The notes: a model not told the origin generated them from the letters alone. DNA of 64,000 bases from Rhodospirillaceae bacterium (GCA_018660265.1 JABJKS010000011.1:1-64000); one strand, 5' to 3'. Positions 51,409 through 60,578 are shown, counted from the first letter of the stretch. Numbers and translations are program-made.

Positions 51409-51891
51409 ATGTTGAAAGTACTAAAAAAGACAGGGATCGCCGCAGGGATCGCCCTGGCGATTGTGGCCTTGCAGATGGGCAGCGTACAAGCTGCGGAGAT
51501 GGATAAACCAGTCGCATCCCGCCAGGCGGTGATGAAATTGTACAGTTATTACATGGGACAGCTTGGCGGCATGGCCAAAGGTAAAATGCCCTACGATGCG
51601 AAGAAGGCACAAGGGGCCGCGACCAGTCTACAGGCCATGGCCAATTTGGATACGAGTGGCATGTGGCTGCCAGGTTCCGGCAACGACAAACTTGGCACCC
51701 AAACACGAGCCAAACCTGAAATTTGGAGCACTTATCCAGAAGTTTCCAAAAAATCCAAAGCCCTAAAGATGGCTCTTGTGGACTTCGTCAAGGTCGCGGG
51801 CACAGGCCTAGATGGATTGCGCAGTGGGATCGGCCCCGTCGGCAAAGCATGCGGTGCGTGCCACAAACCGTTCCGCGCCGAAAAGAAATAA
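51409..51891 (+). CDS. cytochrome c'-type heme protein
   Basis: 160 residues with a Sec signal (GIALAIVALQMGSVQA) and a single CXXCH near the C-terminus (GKACGACHKPFRAEKK), the class II arrangement of cytochrome c'. The body is alpha-helical (VMKLYSYYMGQLGGMAKGKM, ATSLQAMANLD), as in the four-helix bundle. These proteins bind NO or act as electron carriers in the periplasm. A GGGGAG ribosome-binding site precedes the ATG. It is divergent from a LysR regulator and followed by a terminator-like hairpin. Confidence 0.88.
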   Translation: MLKVLKKTGIAAGIALAIVALQMGSVQAAEMDKPVASRQAVMKLYSYYMGQLGGMAKGKMPYDAKKAQGAATSLQAMANLDTSGMWLPGSGNDKLGTQTRAKPEIWSTYPEVSKKSKALKMALVDFVKVAGTGLDGLRSGIGPVGKACGACHKPFRAEKK

Positions 51892-51925
51892 GACAAAGCT
51901 TACTTTGCGGCCCTTAGCCCGACTG

Positions 51926-51960
51926 ACGCCGCCACAAATTCGGTGAACTTGTGGCGGCGT
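51926..51960. terminator. 12-bp stem-loop between convergent genes
   Basis: ACGCCGCCACAA and TTGTGGCGGCGT enclose an 11-base loop. The hairpin stands between the stop of the cytochrome gene and the stop of the YchJ-like gene, where it can serve both strands. There is no strong T run. Confidence 0.6.
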
Positions 51961-51975
51961 TGATCGTTCCATTTC

Positions 51976-52479
51976 CTATGCCGCGCAGCATTTCTTGTAT
52001 TTTTTGCCCGAACCACAGGGGCAAGGATCATTGCGACCGACCTTCTGCACTCTGACGGTCGGTGCTTTCGGGTTCATTTCACAGCCCGAGAAGACCCAAC
52101 GGCCATCTTCGCGGCTAAAATAAGACAATTCGTGGTGGGAGACCTGTTGCGTTCCCGTGCGATAGCGGGCTACGAATTCGACCTCTCCCCGTTCATCATC
52201 TTCCCCGCCTTGCGAGGTTTTGCGGATATCCAGGCCCAGCCATTTGGTATCCGCGAAGGATTGTTCCGCTTCCTCCTTGTCGTAATCAGCGCGTTGATCT
52301 TCCGACAGAGTGGCAACGAGGTAGTCAGCATTTCCCAACACATGGGCGCTATAGCGGGAACGCATGGTCGCCTCTGCCGTCGGTGCCCAGACCTCATCCT
52401 CGCCGTCCAGATAGGGGCCGCAGCAGGCTGCCAGTTGTTTCGCGGATCCACAGGGACATTCACTGGGGCATTCACTCAT
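51976..52479 (-). CDS. YchJ-like SEC-C motif protein
   Basis: 167 residues. An N-terminal SEC-C motif ([19 protein letters not shown]) is followed by a YchJ-type NTF2-like middle ([35 protein letters not shown]) and a second, C-terminal SEC-C motif ([17 protein letters not shown]). SEC-C motifs bind zinc and mediate contacts with SecB and ribosomes in SecA. The function of the YchJ family is unknown. It precedes the RidA gene's stop side, and both run on the minus strand with the RidA gene upstream. Confidence 0.92.
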   Translation of the reverse strand: MSECPSECPCGSAKQLAACCGPYLDGEDEVWAPTAEATMRSRYSAHVLGNADYLVATLSEDQRADYDKEEAEQSFADTKWLGLDIRKTSQGGEDDERGEVEFVARYRTGTQQVSHHELSYFSREDGRWVFSGCEMNPKAPTVRVQKVGRNDPCPCGSGKKYKKCCAA

Positions 52480-52523
52480 GATCTTGCTTTCTTTTCCTAT
52501 GAGACCGGATAAACCGGCGTTTC

Positions 52524-52916
52524 CTAAGCAGCCGGATCTATATATGCGGTCACTTCCACCTCGACATCAATGGCCGGGTCGAAGAAACCACTGACGCCGA
52601 CAAACGACAATCCTGGGCGAATTTCGCTGAACACCTCCGCATGGGCCTTGGCCGCCTCGGCCCAGCGCTTTGTGTCCAGCATCATGATGTTGGTTTTGAT
52701 CACGTCATCGAAGGAGGCCCCGGCCTCTTCCAGCGCTTCGCCCACGATGCGCAGCGACAGCTGGGTTTGCAGGTACACATCACCCGCATGCAGGATCGTG
52801 CCGTCCGGTGCCGAGGGTGAGGTCAAACCGATTTCGATCATGTTGCCAACCCGGACAGCGCGGGAATAGCCGGCGATCATTTCCCAGGGACGGCCGCTTG
52901 AGATGAGTTTGCGCAT
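52524..52916 (-). CDS. RidA family (YjgF/UK114) protein
   Basis: 130 residues from the ATG at 52916, which follows GGAGA; an earlier start would lie in the divergent promoter. Landmarks are [39 protein letters not shown] and the C-terminal [19 protein letters not shown]. RidA hydrolyses reactive imines or enamines released by PLP enzymes. It is divergent from an amino-acid-type ABC importer, with 126 bases between the two starts, and may act on the imported compound. Confidence 0.9.
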   Translation of the reverse strand: MRKLISSGRPWEMIAGYSRAVRVGNMIEIGLTSPSAPDGTILHAGDVYLQTQLSLRIVGEALEEAGASFDDVIKTNIMMLDTKRWAEAAKAHAEVFSEIRPGLSFVGVSGFFDPAIDVEVEVTAYIDPAA

Positions 52917-53041
52917 AAGTTTCTCCGATGAGGTATTGCAATTCAAACTATCCCACTACCATTGGCGAAACAAATATTCTAGGCTGTCGCGCAAGATCAA
53001 CCGCCCGAAACGGGCAAAATTGGAAAGCAGGGGAGAAGCCA

Positions 53042-53866
53042 ATGTCCTTCAAACGAAATGTTCTCGGCGTTATTGCCGCGATAGCGATTGCCTTCGGGGT
53101 CGCTGGCACCGCTGGGCAGGCCATGGCGGCAAGCGTGGTCGACGATATTCTAAAGCGGGGGAAAATTGTTGTCGGCCTGTCGACATTTGTGCCCTGGGCC
53201 ATGCGGGACCGGAATGGCGAAGTCATCGGCTTTGAAGTTGATGTCATCAATAAATTGGCCAAGGACATGGGCGTTAAGGTCGAATTGGTGCCGACGGCAT
53301 TTGACGGCATTATCCCGGCCCTGCTGGCGAAAAAATTCGATGTCATCATCACCGGTATGGTGATCAAGCCAAAGCGGAACCTGACGGTCAACTTTTCCCA
53401 CCCCTACGCATATCTGACGGTCGGCATGGCAGCCAACAAGAAGATGGCCGCGAAAGACGGCCTGAAAACCAAGGAAGATTGGAACAGCCGCAGCGTTACC
53501 CTGACCATCAAGCGTGGCACCGCGCCGGGTGAAACCGCGCGCCGGAACTTCCCCAAGGCCCGCGTTCGTCAGTTCGATGATGACGCCCAGGCCCTGCAGG
53601 ACGTGCTGAACGGCAACGCGCACGCCTTCCTGACGTCAGAGCCGAAGCCGACCCATTATGTGCTCGACAACCCGGATGTCCTCTACCATCCCTTTGGCCG
53701 GGGGCCGTTCGATCCCTCCGCCTCCGCCTTCGCTGTGCGTAAGGGTGATCCGGATGCGCTGAACTTCTTCAACAATTGGATCCTTTATCACGAGCTGAAT
53801 GGCTGGTTGAAGGAAACACACGACAAGTGGTTCAAGGGTCGGGATTGGAAGTCCCGGCTTAAATAG
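53042..53866 (+). CDS. polar amino-acid-type ABC transporter substrate-binding protein
   Basis: 274 residues with a Sec signal (VIAAIAIAFGVAGTAGQAMA) and the SBP_bac_3 fold: GKIVVGLSTFVPWAMRDRNG, GFEVDVINKLAKDMGVKV, FDGIIPALLAKKFDVIITGM and the lobe-crossing TIKRGTAPGE. The family binds histidine, glutamine, arginine, opines and similar compounds. AGGGGAGA precedes the ATG at 53042; a longer frame starts inside the divergent promoter. A strong hairpin follows the stop, then two permeases and an ATPase. Confidence 0.93.
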   Translation: MSFKRNVLGVIAAIAIAFGVAGTAGQAMAASVVDDILKRGKIVVGLSTFVPWAMRDRNGEVIGFEVDVINKLAKDMGVKVELVPTAFDGIIPALLAKKFDVIITGMVIKPKRNLTVNFSHPYAYLTVGMAANKKMAAKDGLKTKEDWNSRSVTLTIKRGTAPGETARRNFPKARVRQFDDDAQALQDVLNGNAHAFLTSEPKPTHYVLDNPDVLYHPFGRGPFDPSASAFAVRKGDPDALNFFNNWILYHELNGWLKETHDKWFKGRDWKSRLK

Positions 53867-53877
53867 GTCCGCGTCCA

Positions 53878-53913
53878 CCGCAAGACGCGATGCAGATCCA
53901 TCGCGTCTTGCGG
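53878..53913 (+). promoter_or_regulatory. 15-bp perfect stem-loop between binding-protein and permease genes
   Basis: CCGCAAGACGCGATG pairs with CATCGCGTCTTGCGG around CAGATC. In ABC importer operons such hairpins stabilise the binding-protein mRNA or cause partial termination, so that this subunit is made in excess. There is no T run after it, which favours mRNA stabilisation. Confidence 0.7.
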
Positions 53914-53957
53914 CTCGCGTTTGACAATATGATCACGGTTATGATCCCGGCTCGCCG

Positions 53958-54797
53958 ATGACGCTTCGTGACGCTGAAGCGGCTTTGCCGCCCCCGGACG
54001 GCGGGCGGCGGATACAGTGGTGGAATTCCAAGCCCTTTGATATCGTCCAGTTCGTGCTGTTGTCCGGCCTGTTGGCCTGGCTGGTCTGGCGCGGTGCCGA
54101 GACCATGGACTACCGCTGGCAGTGGCATCGCCTGCCGCAATATTTCTATGAAGTCATTGATGGTGAATTGCTGTGGGGCCCGCTGATATACGGCCTTATG
54201 GTGACCATCGAAATCGCCGCCTGGGGCATGTTGCTGGCCATGATCATCGGCCTGGTCACGGCTGTATTGCGCCTTTCGGGGTCTTTTGCGGGCCGCATCG
54301 TCGCAACCGTATATCTTGAAATTATCCGCAACACGCCTTTGCTGGTGCAGGTTTCCATCTTCTATTTCGTGCTGCAACCGATCCTGGGCATTAACAATCC
54401 AATCTGGACCGGCATTCTGTGCCTGGCCTTTTTTGAAGGCACCTTCGCCTCGGAAATTATCCGGGCCGGCATCAACTCCGTGCCAAAGGGACAGTGGGAG
54501 GCCGGCACCAGCATCGGCCTCAGCCGGGCCAAGACCTATATCTATATTATCCTGCCCCAGGCGATCCCGTTGATGCTGCCGCCCATGACCGGGATCCTGG
54601 TCAACCTGATCAAGCATTCGGCGATCCTCAGCTTCATTGCCGTTTTCGAATTGACCACCGAGGCACGCAATCTTATCGGCGATACCTTCATGAGCTTTGA
54701 GGTTTGGTTTGTGGTCGGGCCCATGTATCTGGTTCTGACCATAAGCCTTTCGACACTTGTCGCCTGGATGGAACGCCGCATTCGGCGGCGGCGGTGA
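53958..54797 (+). CDS. amino-acid-type ABC transporter permease 1
   Basis: 279 residues of the HisM/GlnP family. A first helix (FDIVQFVLLSGLLAWLVW) is followed by the binding-protein-dependent transport domain from about residue 75, with the EAA loop EAGTSIGLSRAKTYIYIILPQAIPLMLP that contacts the ATPase. The protein makes a heterodimeric channel with the next permease. It starts 45 bases after the hairpin and five bases before the second permease. Confidence 0.92.
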   Translation: MTLRDAEAALPPPDGGRRIQWWNSKPFDIVQFVLLSGLLAWLVWRGAETMDYRWQWHRLPQYFYEVIDGELLWGPLIYGLMVTIEIAAWGMLLAMIIGLVTAVLRLSGSFAGRIVATVYLEIIRNTPLLVQVSIFYFVLQPILGINNPIWTGILCLAFFEGTFASEIIRAGINSVPKGQWEAGTSIGLSRAKTYIYIILPQAIPLMLPPMTGILVNLIKHSAILSFIAVFELTTEARNLIGDTFMSFEVWFVVGPMYLVLTISLSTLVAWMERRIRRRR

Positions 54798-54802
54798 GGC
54801 CG

Positions 54803-55681
54803 ATGCGATTACCACGCCTCACCCTGATCGACCTTGTCATCTTCGCCGCCGTTATCGCAGGGGTGGCCTATGTGGGCTATCGGGTCGAAACAGTCCTGAT
54901 CTATAAATGGGATTGGTCGGTGATCCCGAACTACCTGTTCCGCTGGGATGAGGGGCAGGGTAGTTACGTCCCCAACCTGTTGATCAAAGGGCTGGCGACC
55001 ACCATCCGGATCGCCATCTGGACCATGCTTGTCGCCTCGATCATTGGCATCATCCTGGGCGTTGCCAGAACCTCCAACAGGTTATTTCCCCGTCTGGTCA
55101 GCTGGGCCTATGTGGAGTTCATCCGAAACATACCCCCGGTGCCGTTCCTGTTTCTGTTCTATTTCTTCATTGCCAGCCAGATCATGCCGCTGCTGGGTAT
55201 AGACGAGGCGATCAACGGCGCCTCGCCGGGTACCCTGGCAGTTGCCGAATTCCTTTTCGGGCCGGCCAACCTGATGACCAATTTCGCCGCTGGCGTGATC
55301 AGCCTGTCCATGATGTCGGCGGCCTATATCGCCGAGATTATCCGCGCCGGCATTCAGGCGGTACCCAAGGGCCAGCGTGAGGCGGGCCAAAGTATCGGCC
55401 TCTCCCGCCTCGCTTTAATGCGCTATGTGGTGCTACCTCAGGCCATCGCCCGTGTGGTGCCGCCTCTGGCCGGGCAGTTTATCACCCTGATCAAGGATTC
55501 TTCCCTGGTCGCGCTGATATCGATCCAGGAGCTTTCGTTCATGGCTATGGAGATCGCCATATCAGAGCAGCGTTTCTTTGAGGTTTGGATCGTCACGGGG
55601 GCGATGTATTTTGTCGTGTGCTATGCCTGCGCCCTGATGTTTGGGCAACTGGAACGCCGTATCGGCGTGCATATGCGTTGA
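54803..55681 (+). CDS. amino-acid-type ABC transporter permease 2
   Basis: 292 residues from the ATG at 54803 (a longer frame overlaps the first permease gene). Helix 1 is [19 protein letters not shown], and the EAA loop is [28 protein letters not shown]. Sequence likeness to permease 1 around this loop shows they form the two halves of the channel. It has a longer periplasmic loop after helix 1 and an insertion near [19 protein letters not shown]. It is followed by the ATPase after 16 bases. Confidence 0.92.
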   Translation: MRLPRLTLIDLVIFAAVIAGVAYVGYRVETVLIYKWDWSVIPNYLFRWDEGQGSYVPNLLIKGLATTIRIAIWTMLVASIIGIILGVARTSNRLFPRLVSWAYVEFIRNIPPVPFLFLFYFFIASQIMPLLGIDEAINGASPGTLAVAEFLFGPANLMTNFAAGVISLSMMSAAYIAEIIRAGIQAVPKGQREAGQSIGLSRLALMRYVVLPQAIARVVPPLAGQFITLIKDSSLVALISIQELSFMAMEIAISEQRFFEVWIVTGAMYFVVCYACALMFGQLERRIGVHMR

Positions 55682-55697
55682 GTGGAAGGGACGTAGC

Positions 55698-56486
55698 ATG
55701 AGCAGTAAGACCGGCAAAGCAGCCAGGGATGCAGCCACCGACATAGATGGCGATCCCGTCATCGTCATGGCCGGCGTCAACAAATGGTTTGACGATTTCC
55801 ATGTCCTCAAGGACGTGGATTTTTCCGTCAGGCGGGGGGAGCGGGTGGTTATTTGCGGCCCCTCGGGCTCTGGCAAATCCACCTTGATCCGTTGCATAAA
55901 TCGCCTGGAGGATCATCAGGCAGGCCGCATTGTTTTCAACGGTGTTGAATTGGGGGAAGAGAACCGGCAGACAGCGGAAATCCGGGCCGAGGTCGGCATG
56001 GTCTTTCAGCAGTTCAATCTGTTCCCCCATTTGACGGTGCTGGAAAACTGCACCCTGGGGCCTATGAAAGTGCGCGGTGCCAGCCGGGCCGAGGCCAACC
56101 AGCTGGCCATGGAATATCTGGAGAAAGTGCATATCCCCGAACAGGGCGAAAAATATCCCAGCCAGCTATCTGGCGGTCAGCAACAGCGCGCGGCCATCGC
56201 GCGGTCGTTGTGTATGCGGCCCGAGGTGATGTTGTTCGACGAACCCACATCGTCCCTGGATCCGGAGATGATCAAGGAAGTGCTGGACGTGATGATAGAT
56301 CTGGCGGAGACAGGCATGACGATGATTTGCGTCACCCACGAAATGGGCTTTGCCCGCACGGTCGCGGACAAGATGATTTTCATGGATGAAGGCCGGATCA
56401 TCGAGGAAGGCCCGCCGGAAGAATTCTTCGCCAATACTCAGAATGAGCGGACCAAGCTGTTCTTGGGTCAGATTTTGTCCCATTAG
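55698..56486 (+). CDS. amino-acid-type ABC transporter ATP-binding protein
   Basis: 262 residues. Walker [15 protein letters not shown]-loop [17 protein letters not shown], signature [15 protein letters not shown], Walker [16 protein letters not shown] and H-loop [12 protein letters not shown] are all present. An N-terminal extension of about 25 residues precedes the usual start. GGAAGGGACG precedes the ATG at 55698. It energises the importer encoded with it. It is the last gene of the operon and convergent with the HD-domain gene. Confidence 0.94.
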   Translation: MSSKTGKAARDAATDIDGDPVIVMAGVNKWFDDFHVLKDVDFSVRRGERVVICGPSGSGKSTLIRCINRLEDHQAGRIVFNGVELGEENRQTAEIRAEVGMVFQQFNLFPHLTVLENCTLGPMKVRGASRAEANQLAMEYLEKVHIPEQGEKYPSQLSGGQQQRAAIARSLCMRPEVMLFDEPTSSLDPEMIKEVLDVMIDLAETGMTMICVTHEMGFARTVADKMIFMDEGRIIEEGPPEEFFANTQNERTKLFLGQILSH

Positions 56487-56537
56487 CGCCTTACCGATAG
56501 GGCCGCGTCAAGTGGCTCTGGTTTCCAGCGTCCGCGC

Positions 56538-57176
56538 TTACTTCGGGATTGGTATATCGTTTCGGGGCGTTGCGAACAGGCGTTCGACCATGGGGGCGAA
56601 GGTTTTAAGGCGCGCGTTTTCCATTGCCGGGTTGATCGAGGGAACGTCGTATTTAGCGACCCAATTGGCGGTATATTCAAAGTCCGGATGGCCGCGCCAG
56701 CGCTCACGGATATTGGGGTCCACGTCCGGGTGGGTGGCGCAATGCAGGGCCTGGAAATACATATGCCGCTCCAACATCCAAACGTTCCGGTCCGAGACAT
56801 AGGGTGCCAGGAAGCTGGCGGCGAACTGTCCATGGTTCTCGTTGTTGGTGACAAAGCCAAGGTCGTGGAACAGGGCGACGACGATATCTTCCTCCCCCCC
56901 GCCGTCCTGCAGCACCAGGGTGGCGGTCTGCAGGCAATGTTCATAATTGTTGATCTGATAACCGAAGGTCGGCGCATTCGCTTGTGCGGCCAACATCTCC
57001 AACGCCTGTTTGGCCCGTTGCGCCGCACTGTAAGGGCCACGCTGACTGTCCAGCAGGGCCCAATCCCGGGCCGCGAAATCATCCAGGCTGACGGGTACCG
57101 CATAGGACCAATCGTTCTTCATTAACCGGCTTTTTTCGCCTGCGGCGCGGTGCTTGGGCAATGGTTCAATCTGCAT
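56538..57176 (-). CDS. PhnZ-like HD-domain protein (possible mixed-valent di-iron oxygenase)
   Basis: 212 residues from the ATG at 57176. HD-domain metal ligands are His80 (NNYEHCLQTA), His104-Asp105 (VALFHDLGF), His115 (NENHGQFAASFL), His138 (LERHMYFQAL) and Asp177 (WVAKYDVPS). These match in order the six iron ligands of PhnZ, and HPDFEYTANWV resembles the C-terminal DPLFE block of that enzyme. PhnZ and TmpB cleave a C-P bond oxidatively after a 2OG oxygenase step. The Tyr/Glu substrate residues of PhnZ are not kept, so another substrate is likely. The start overlaps the stop of the 2OG oxygenase gene, and ATG codons at 57182 and 57122 are alternatives. Confidence 0.7.
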   Translation of the reverse strand: MQIEPLPKHRAAGEKSRLMKNDWSYAVPVSLDDFAARDWALLDSQRGPYSAAQRAKQALEMLAAQANAPTFGYQINNYEHCLQTATLVLQDGGGEEDIVVALFHDLGFVTNNENHGQFAASFLAPYVSDRNVWMLERHMYFQALHCATHPDVDPNIRERWRGHPDFEYTANWVAKYDVPSINPAMENARLKTFAPMVERLFATPRNDIPIPK

Positions 57177-58143
57177 CTTCATTCCGATAGGCGAAGGATT
57201 TTTGATAAATGCCATAGATATATTCGGCGCAGCCAATGGCTGCGTGATGCGCGGTCCCGCCTGGCGCGGGCACGGGATCGATCACCGTATCCCAGTTCGG
57301 GTCGACAAAAACCGGAACGGAAAACCGCTCGCCCGGCGAGGCGTTGATGACCCGGTGCGGGTTGGATATGAAGCGGTCATTGCTCCACCGATGCAACAGA
57401 TCCCCCACATTGACCACAAAAGTCCCGGGCATGGGATGGGCGGTCAACCAATCACCGTTTCGGTCCATCACCTGCAGGCCCCCGACGGCATCCTGATACA
57501 AAATAGTAATGCAACCATAATCCGTGTGGGGCGAGACGCCGAACTGACTTTCGCCCATGTCCTCGGGCTGTGGTGGATAATAGACGACCGCCGCGCGGGT
57601 TAGCGGTTTATCAAAATGCCGGACGAAATAATCGTGCGGCAGATCCAGCCCGGCGGCAAAAGCGCGCAACAGGGATATCCCCAGGCCGTTGATGGTTCTG
57701 ATATAATCATCCAGGGCCTCGCGAAGTTCCGGCAAGATATCGGGCCAGCGGTTCGGTGCCAGGATGCGGTTGCTGCTTTCGATGTCGGGATCGCCGGGGT
57801 CTACCTCCCAGCCCCAAATGAAACTTTCCTTGTTATCCGGTTTGCTGGCGCCTGACATGGTCGCCTCACCAATGGGCAGGAAGCCACGGTGATAATCGGC
57901 CACGCGCACGGTTTCTTTCTGTGCGCGGTCCATATGGAAAAATTGTGCGCCGGTTTCAATGGCACGGTCGATTTTCTGTTGCGGGACGCCATGGTTTTTC
58001 ACATAGAAAAACCCAATGCGCTGAACGGTGTCGCGCAGTTGCCGGCCGACGAAACGTTCCCCAGCCGCGCCATCGGACAGCGGCGACAGATCAATCACCG
58101 GGATCGCATCGATATCAATATGTTTTACCTCTGCGTAGGCCAC
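57166..58143 (-). CDS. 2-oxoglutarate/Fe(II) oxygenase, isopenicillin-N-synthase-like
   Basis: 325 residues. The DIOX_N domain begins IPVIDLSPLSDG, with IGFFYVKNHGVPQQKID. The iron site is His-x-Asp in VSPHTDYGCITILYQD and the distal histidine in ISNPHRVINASPGERFS, which also supplies the Arg-x-Ser that holds 2OG. Such enzymes hydroxylate small molecules. The HD-domain gene overlaps its 3' end, which strongly suggests consecutive steps on one substrate. It follows the AhpD-like gene by 16 bases. Confidence 0.9.
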   Translation of the reverse strand: MAYAEVKHIDIDAIPVIDLSPLSDGAAGERFVGRQLRDTVQRIGFFYVKNHGVPQQKIDRAIETGAQFFHMDRAQKETVRVADYHRGFLPIGEATMSGASKPDNKESFIWGWEVDPGDPDIESSNRILAPNRWPDILPELREALDDYIRTINGLGISLLRAFAAGLDLPHDYFVRHFDKPLTRAAVVYYPPQPEDMGESQFGVSPHTDYGCITILYQDAVGGLQVMDRNGDWLTAHPMPGTFVVNVGDLLHRWSNDRFISNPHRVINASPGERFSVPVFVDPNWDTVIDPVPAPGGTAHHAAIGCAEYIYGIYQKSFAYRNEDAD

Positions 58144-58159
58144 GTGGTGTTCCCTTTGC

Positions 58160-58741
58160 TTACGATTTTTCCTGATAATACCCGATCACGTCGCCTTCTG
58201 TCGTGACGCCAAGGCCATTTAGCAAACGGTTGGAATAATTGAAATAGGCACAGACCTGATTGACTTCCAATATCTCCCCATCGTCACAGCCCGCTTGATG
58301 CAAAACGTCGATATCAGATTTTGTCATTCTGCCGACATCCCGGGTCAACTTGGCCGCATAGCGCAGCAAGGCCAGCTCCTTGCCCGCGAACACATCTTCG
58401 GGACGCCCGGCTTTCAAGGCCACAAAGACCGCATCGGCGCGGGCCTCATCATCCATCAACCGGCGCGCATTGGCGAAATGATGGGTCAGGCTGTATTCGC
58501 AGTCGTTTACAATAGAGGTGTAAGAGGCGACGGCTTCCAAAAACACAAAGGGCAGAACATTGTCCGGGTTATGCAGGACGCTGCGGTACAGGACCACATG
58601 GCCTTCCATTGTGTGGGGCCGCAAGGAATGGGCCCGCATGACGTTATCAACGGTACCGCTGGGGGTTGTCACCATTTCATAGAACTCGGTCAGCGGGCCT
58701 TCGGCGGCCTCGGGCGGGATCATCTTTATCCAGGCCGACAT
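58160..58741 (-). CDS. AhpD/carboxymuconolactone-decarboxylase-like protein with CxxS
   Basis: 193 residues of the peroxidase-related, AhpD-like fold: YRSVLHNPDNVLP, FLEAVASYTSIVNDCEYSLT then HHFANA, and the C-terminal VCAYFNYSNRLLNGLGV. The family's redox motif CxxCxxxH (often CEYCxxHH) is CEYSLTHH here, so the second cysteine has become serine and peroxidase cycling by the AhpD mechanism is not possible as such. Redox-free members act as decarboxylases or isomerases. It lies in a minus-strand run before the 2OG oxygenase gene. Confidence 0.8.
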   Translation of the reverse strand: MSAWIKMIPPEAAEGPLTEFYEMVTTPSGTVDNVMRAHSLRPHTMEGHVVLYRSVLHNPDNVLPFVFLEAVASYTSIVNDCEYSLTHHFANARRLMDDEARADAVFVALKAGRPEDVFAGKELALLRYAAKLTRDVGRMTKSDIDVLHQAGCDDGEILEVNQVCAYFNYSNRLLNGLGVTTEGDVIGYYQEKS

Positions 58742-58841
58742 ATTGTGCTCCTTGATTTAGTTGGGGGCGCGATCCTGTCTACGTCATGATCCGTTGTCAA
58801 CCAACCAGCACCTTTGCGCCGGCACCTTGATAAGAGTTGAT

Positions 58842-59615
58842 TTAGCGCATGGCAACGGGCATGCCGCCGTCAACGGTCATGACCTGGCCTGATATGGAGG
58901 TGGAGGCAACGAACGTGAGAACTTGCGCTGCGACGTCTTCGATCTGGCCGACCCGGCCCAGCACCGCTTCCTGCCTGATAAGTTGCGCCATATCGTCGGG
59001 CACGCGCTGGGCCATCCGGGTGTCTTCTACAAGACCCGGGGCGACGCAATTGACGGCGACGTCCGGGGCCATGGCGACGGCAAGGCAGTGTGTCAGATGA
59101 ATAAGGCCGGCCTTGCTGGCGGCATAGGCAATGCTGCTGCCACCCGGTGCGATACCGGCTGCGGAGGCGATATTCACAATGTGGCCTATACGCCCGGCCT
59201 CGTTGGATTTCAGCATTGTCGCGAAAGCACGGGCCAACAGATATGGGCCGCGCAGATTGGTTTCCGAAACCTGATCCCAGATCTCCCCGTTCAGGGCCTC
59301 AAGATCAGGAAAAGCAATACCGATGTTCCAGGCCGCATTGTTGACCAGAATATCCAGAGCCCCCATGCCATCTGCCATTTTTTGCACACAGGCATCGATG
59401 GACGCAGGGTCGCGCTGATCCAGCTGGATCGCGATGCCTTTGCGGCCATGGCCGGCAACCGCTTCCAGCGTGGCGTCCGCGCCGGCGGTATGGCCCATAT
59501 AGGTGATCGCGACATCGGCCCCGGCGCTGGCCAGCAAGGTGGCAATGCCACTACCAATATCACCCGACCCGCCCGTCACCAAAGCCGTACGACCCAACAG
59601 AGGCTGCGTGTTCAT
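58842..59615 (-). CDS. SDR family oxidoreductase
   Basis: 257 residues of the classical short-chain dehydrogenase family: nucleotide motif TGGSGDIGSGIA, NNAAWNIG, and the catalytic Ser-Tyr-Lys in IASAAGIAPGGSSIAYAASKAG. The C-terminus keeps the family's VNCVAPGLVEDTRMA. It oxidises or reduces a hydroxyl or keto group with NAD(P)(H). It lies about 50 bases after the TauD-like gene and 100 bases before the AhpD-like gene, probably in one transcript. Confidence 0.92.
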   Translation of the reverse strand: MNTQPLLGRTALVTGGSGDIGSGIATLLASAGADVAITYMGHTAGADATLEAVAGHGRKGIAIQLDQRDPASIDACVQKMADGMGALDILVNNAAWNIGIAFPDLEALNGEIWDQVSETNLRGPYLLARAFATMLKSNEAGRIGHIVNIASAAGIAPGGSSIAYAASKAGLIHLTHCLAVAMAPDVAVNCVAPGLVEDTRMAQRVPDDMAQLIRQEAVLGRVGQIEDVAAQVLTFVASTSISGQVMTVDGGMPVAMR

Positions 59616-59666
59616 TATTTGGCTTCCTTGGTTGTTGTCATTGATGCTGATCCTATCCGCTATGGT

Positions 59667-60542
59667 TTAGGCTGTGGGCCTGTCTCCTGCCACCGTGGTG
59701 CGGCGCATGACCCGGCGGTATTTGTTGTCGAAAGGGCGGCCCCTGTGCAGGGTGGCGCGGTCATCCCAGATGACCAGGTCGCCGGGCTGCCAGTCATGGT
59801 GATACAACAGGCTGTCCTGGGTGGCCTGGGCGCGCAGTTCCTCCAACAGGGCATCGCTGTCGGCTTTGTTCAGGCCAACAATGCTGGCAACATGGGCCCC
59901 TGCGTAGAGCGCCTTGCGTCCCGTGCGGGGGTTGGTCTGTACCAGTGCCTGGGGCACGGGGGGCACCTCGGCCTTTTCCGCAGCCAGGAACTTGTCTTCA
60001 GCATCATAACCCATGGCGGCCCTGGAATGGGCCAGGCTGTGCATCCCGACCATGCCGTCAATCCGGGCCTGGGTTTCCGCCGACAAGCCATCCCAGGCAG
60101 CGCGCTGATCGGCAAATTCCGTGGCGCCGTCCTCTGGCGGCACTTCCCTGGCGTGAAGCAGGGAGACCAAGGCAGGAATGGCCTTGAACGAGCTGTCTGC
60201 ATGCCACAACTGATTACCCAGATTGTAGGACATATGCTCCCCGTCGATGGGATAGATGGAACCGTCCGGGGCGACATTTGTGATGTCGGAGATTTCATCG
60301 TGGGCCACGGCCCGGGCGCGGTGGCGGCGGATGGATACCTCCAGCTCCCCAAAATGGCGGGAAAAGGCGATTTGGGCCTCCTCATCCAGATCCTGATCAT
60401 GAAACACCAGTACGCCGTATTGGTCCAAGCCGTCCCGGATAGGCAGGAATGTCGCTTCATCCATGGGCTGGCTTAGATCAACACCGCCGACGTCCGCCGC
60501 GAACCCGGCCTCGGTGTTGAGGGTGCTAAAGGTGATGCTCAT
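59667..60542 (-). CDS. TauD/TfdA-family 2OG/Fe(II) dioxygenase
   Basis: 291 residues. The iron ligands are in LWHADSSFKAIPALVSLL (His-x-Asp) and LVIWDDRATLHRGRPFD (distal His), with RRVMRRTTV giving the 2OG arginine. The family oxidises taurine, 2,4-D, alkyl sulfates and many other compounds. The operon thus holds two 2OG oxygenases of different families, which suggests successive oxidations of one substrate. It starts 36 bases after the carboxyltransferase gene. Confidence 0.92.
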   Translation of the reverse strand: MSITFSTLNTEAGFAADVGGVDLSQPMDEATFLPIRDGLDQYGVLVFHDQDLDEEAQIAFSRHFGELEVSIRRHRARAVAHDEISDITNVAPDGSIYPIDGEHMSYNLGNQLWHADSSFKAIPALVSLLHAREVPPEDGATEFADQRAAWDGLSAETQARIDGMVGMHSLAHSRAAMGYDAEDKFLAAEKAEVPPVPQALVQTNPRTGRKALYAGAHVASIVGLNKADSDALLEELRAQATQDSLLYHHDWQPGDLVIWDDRATLHRGRPFDNKYRRVMRRTTVAGDRPTA

Positions 60543-60578
60543 TATCTGATCCTCTTACAAATCGTCAAATTCCAACGA

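Noticed and set aside
58923-60476. 517-codon plus-strand frame
   Set aside because: It is antisense to the SDR and TauD-like genes, both of which have catalytic motifs. The frame is open only because of codon bias.
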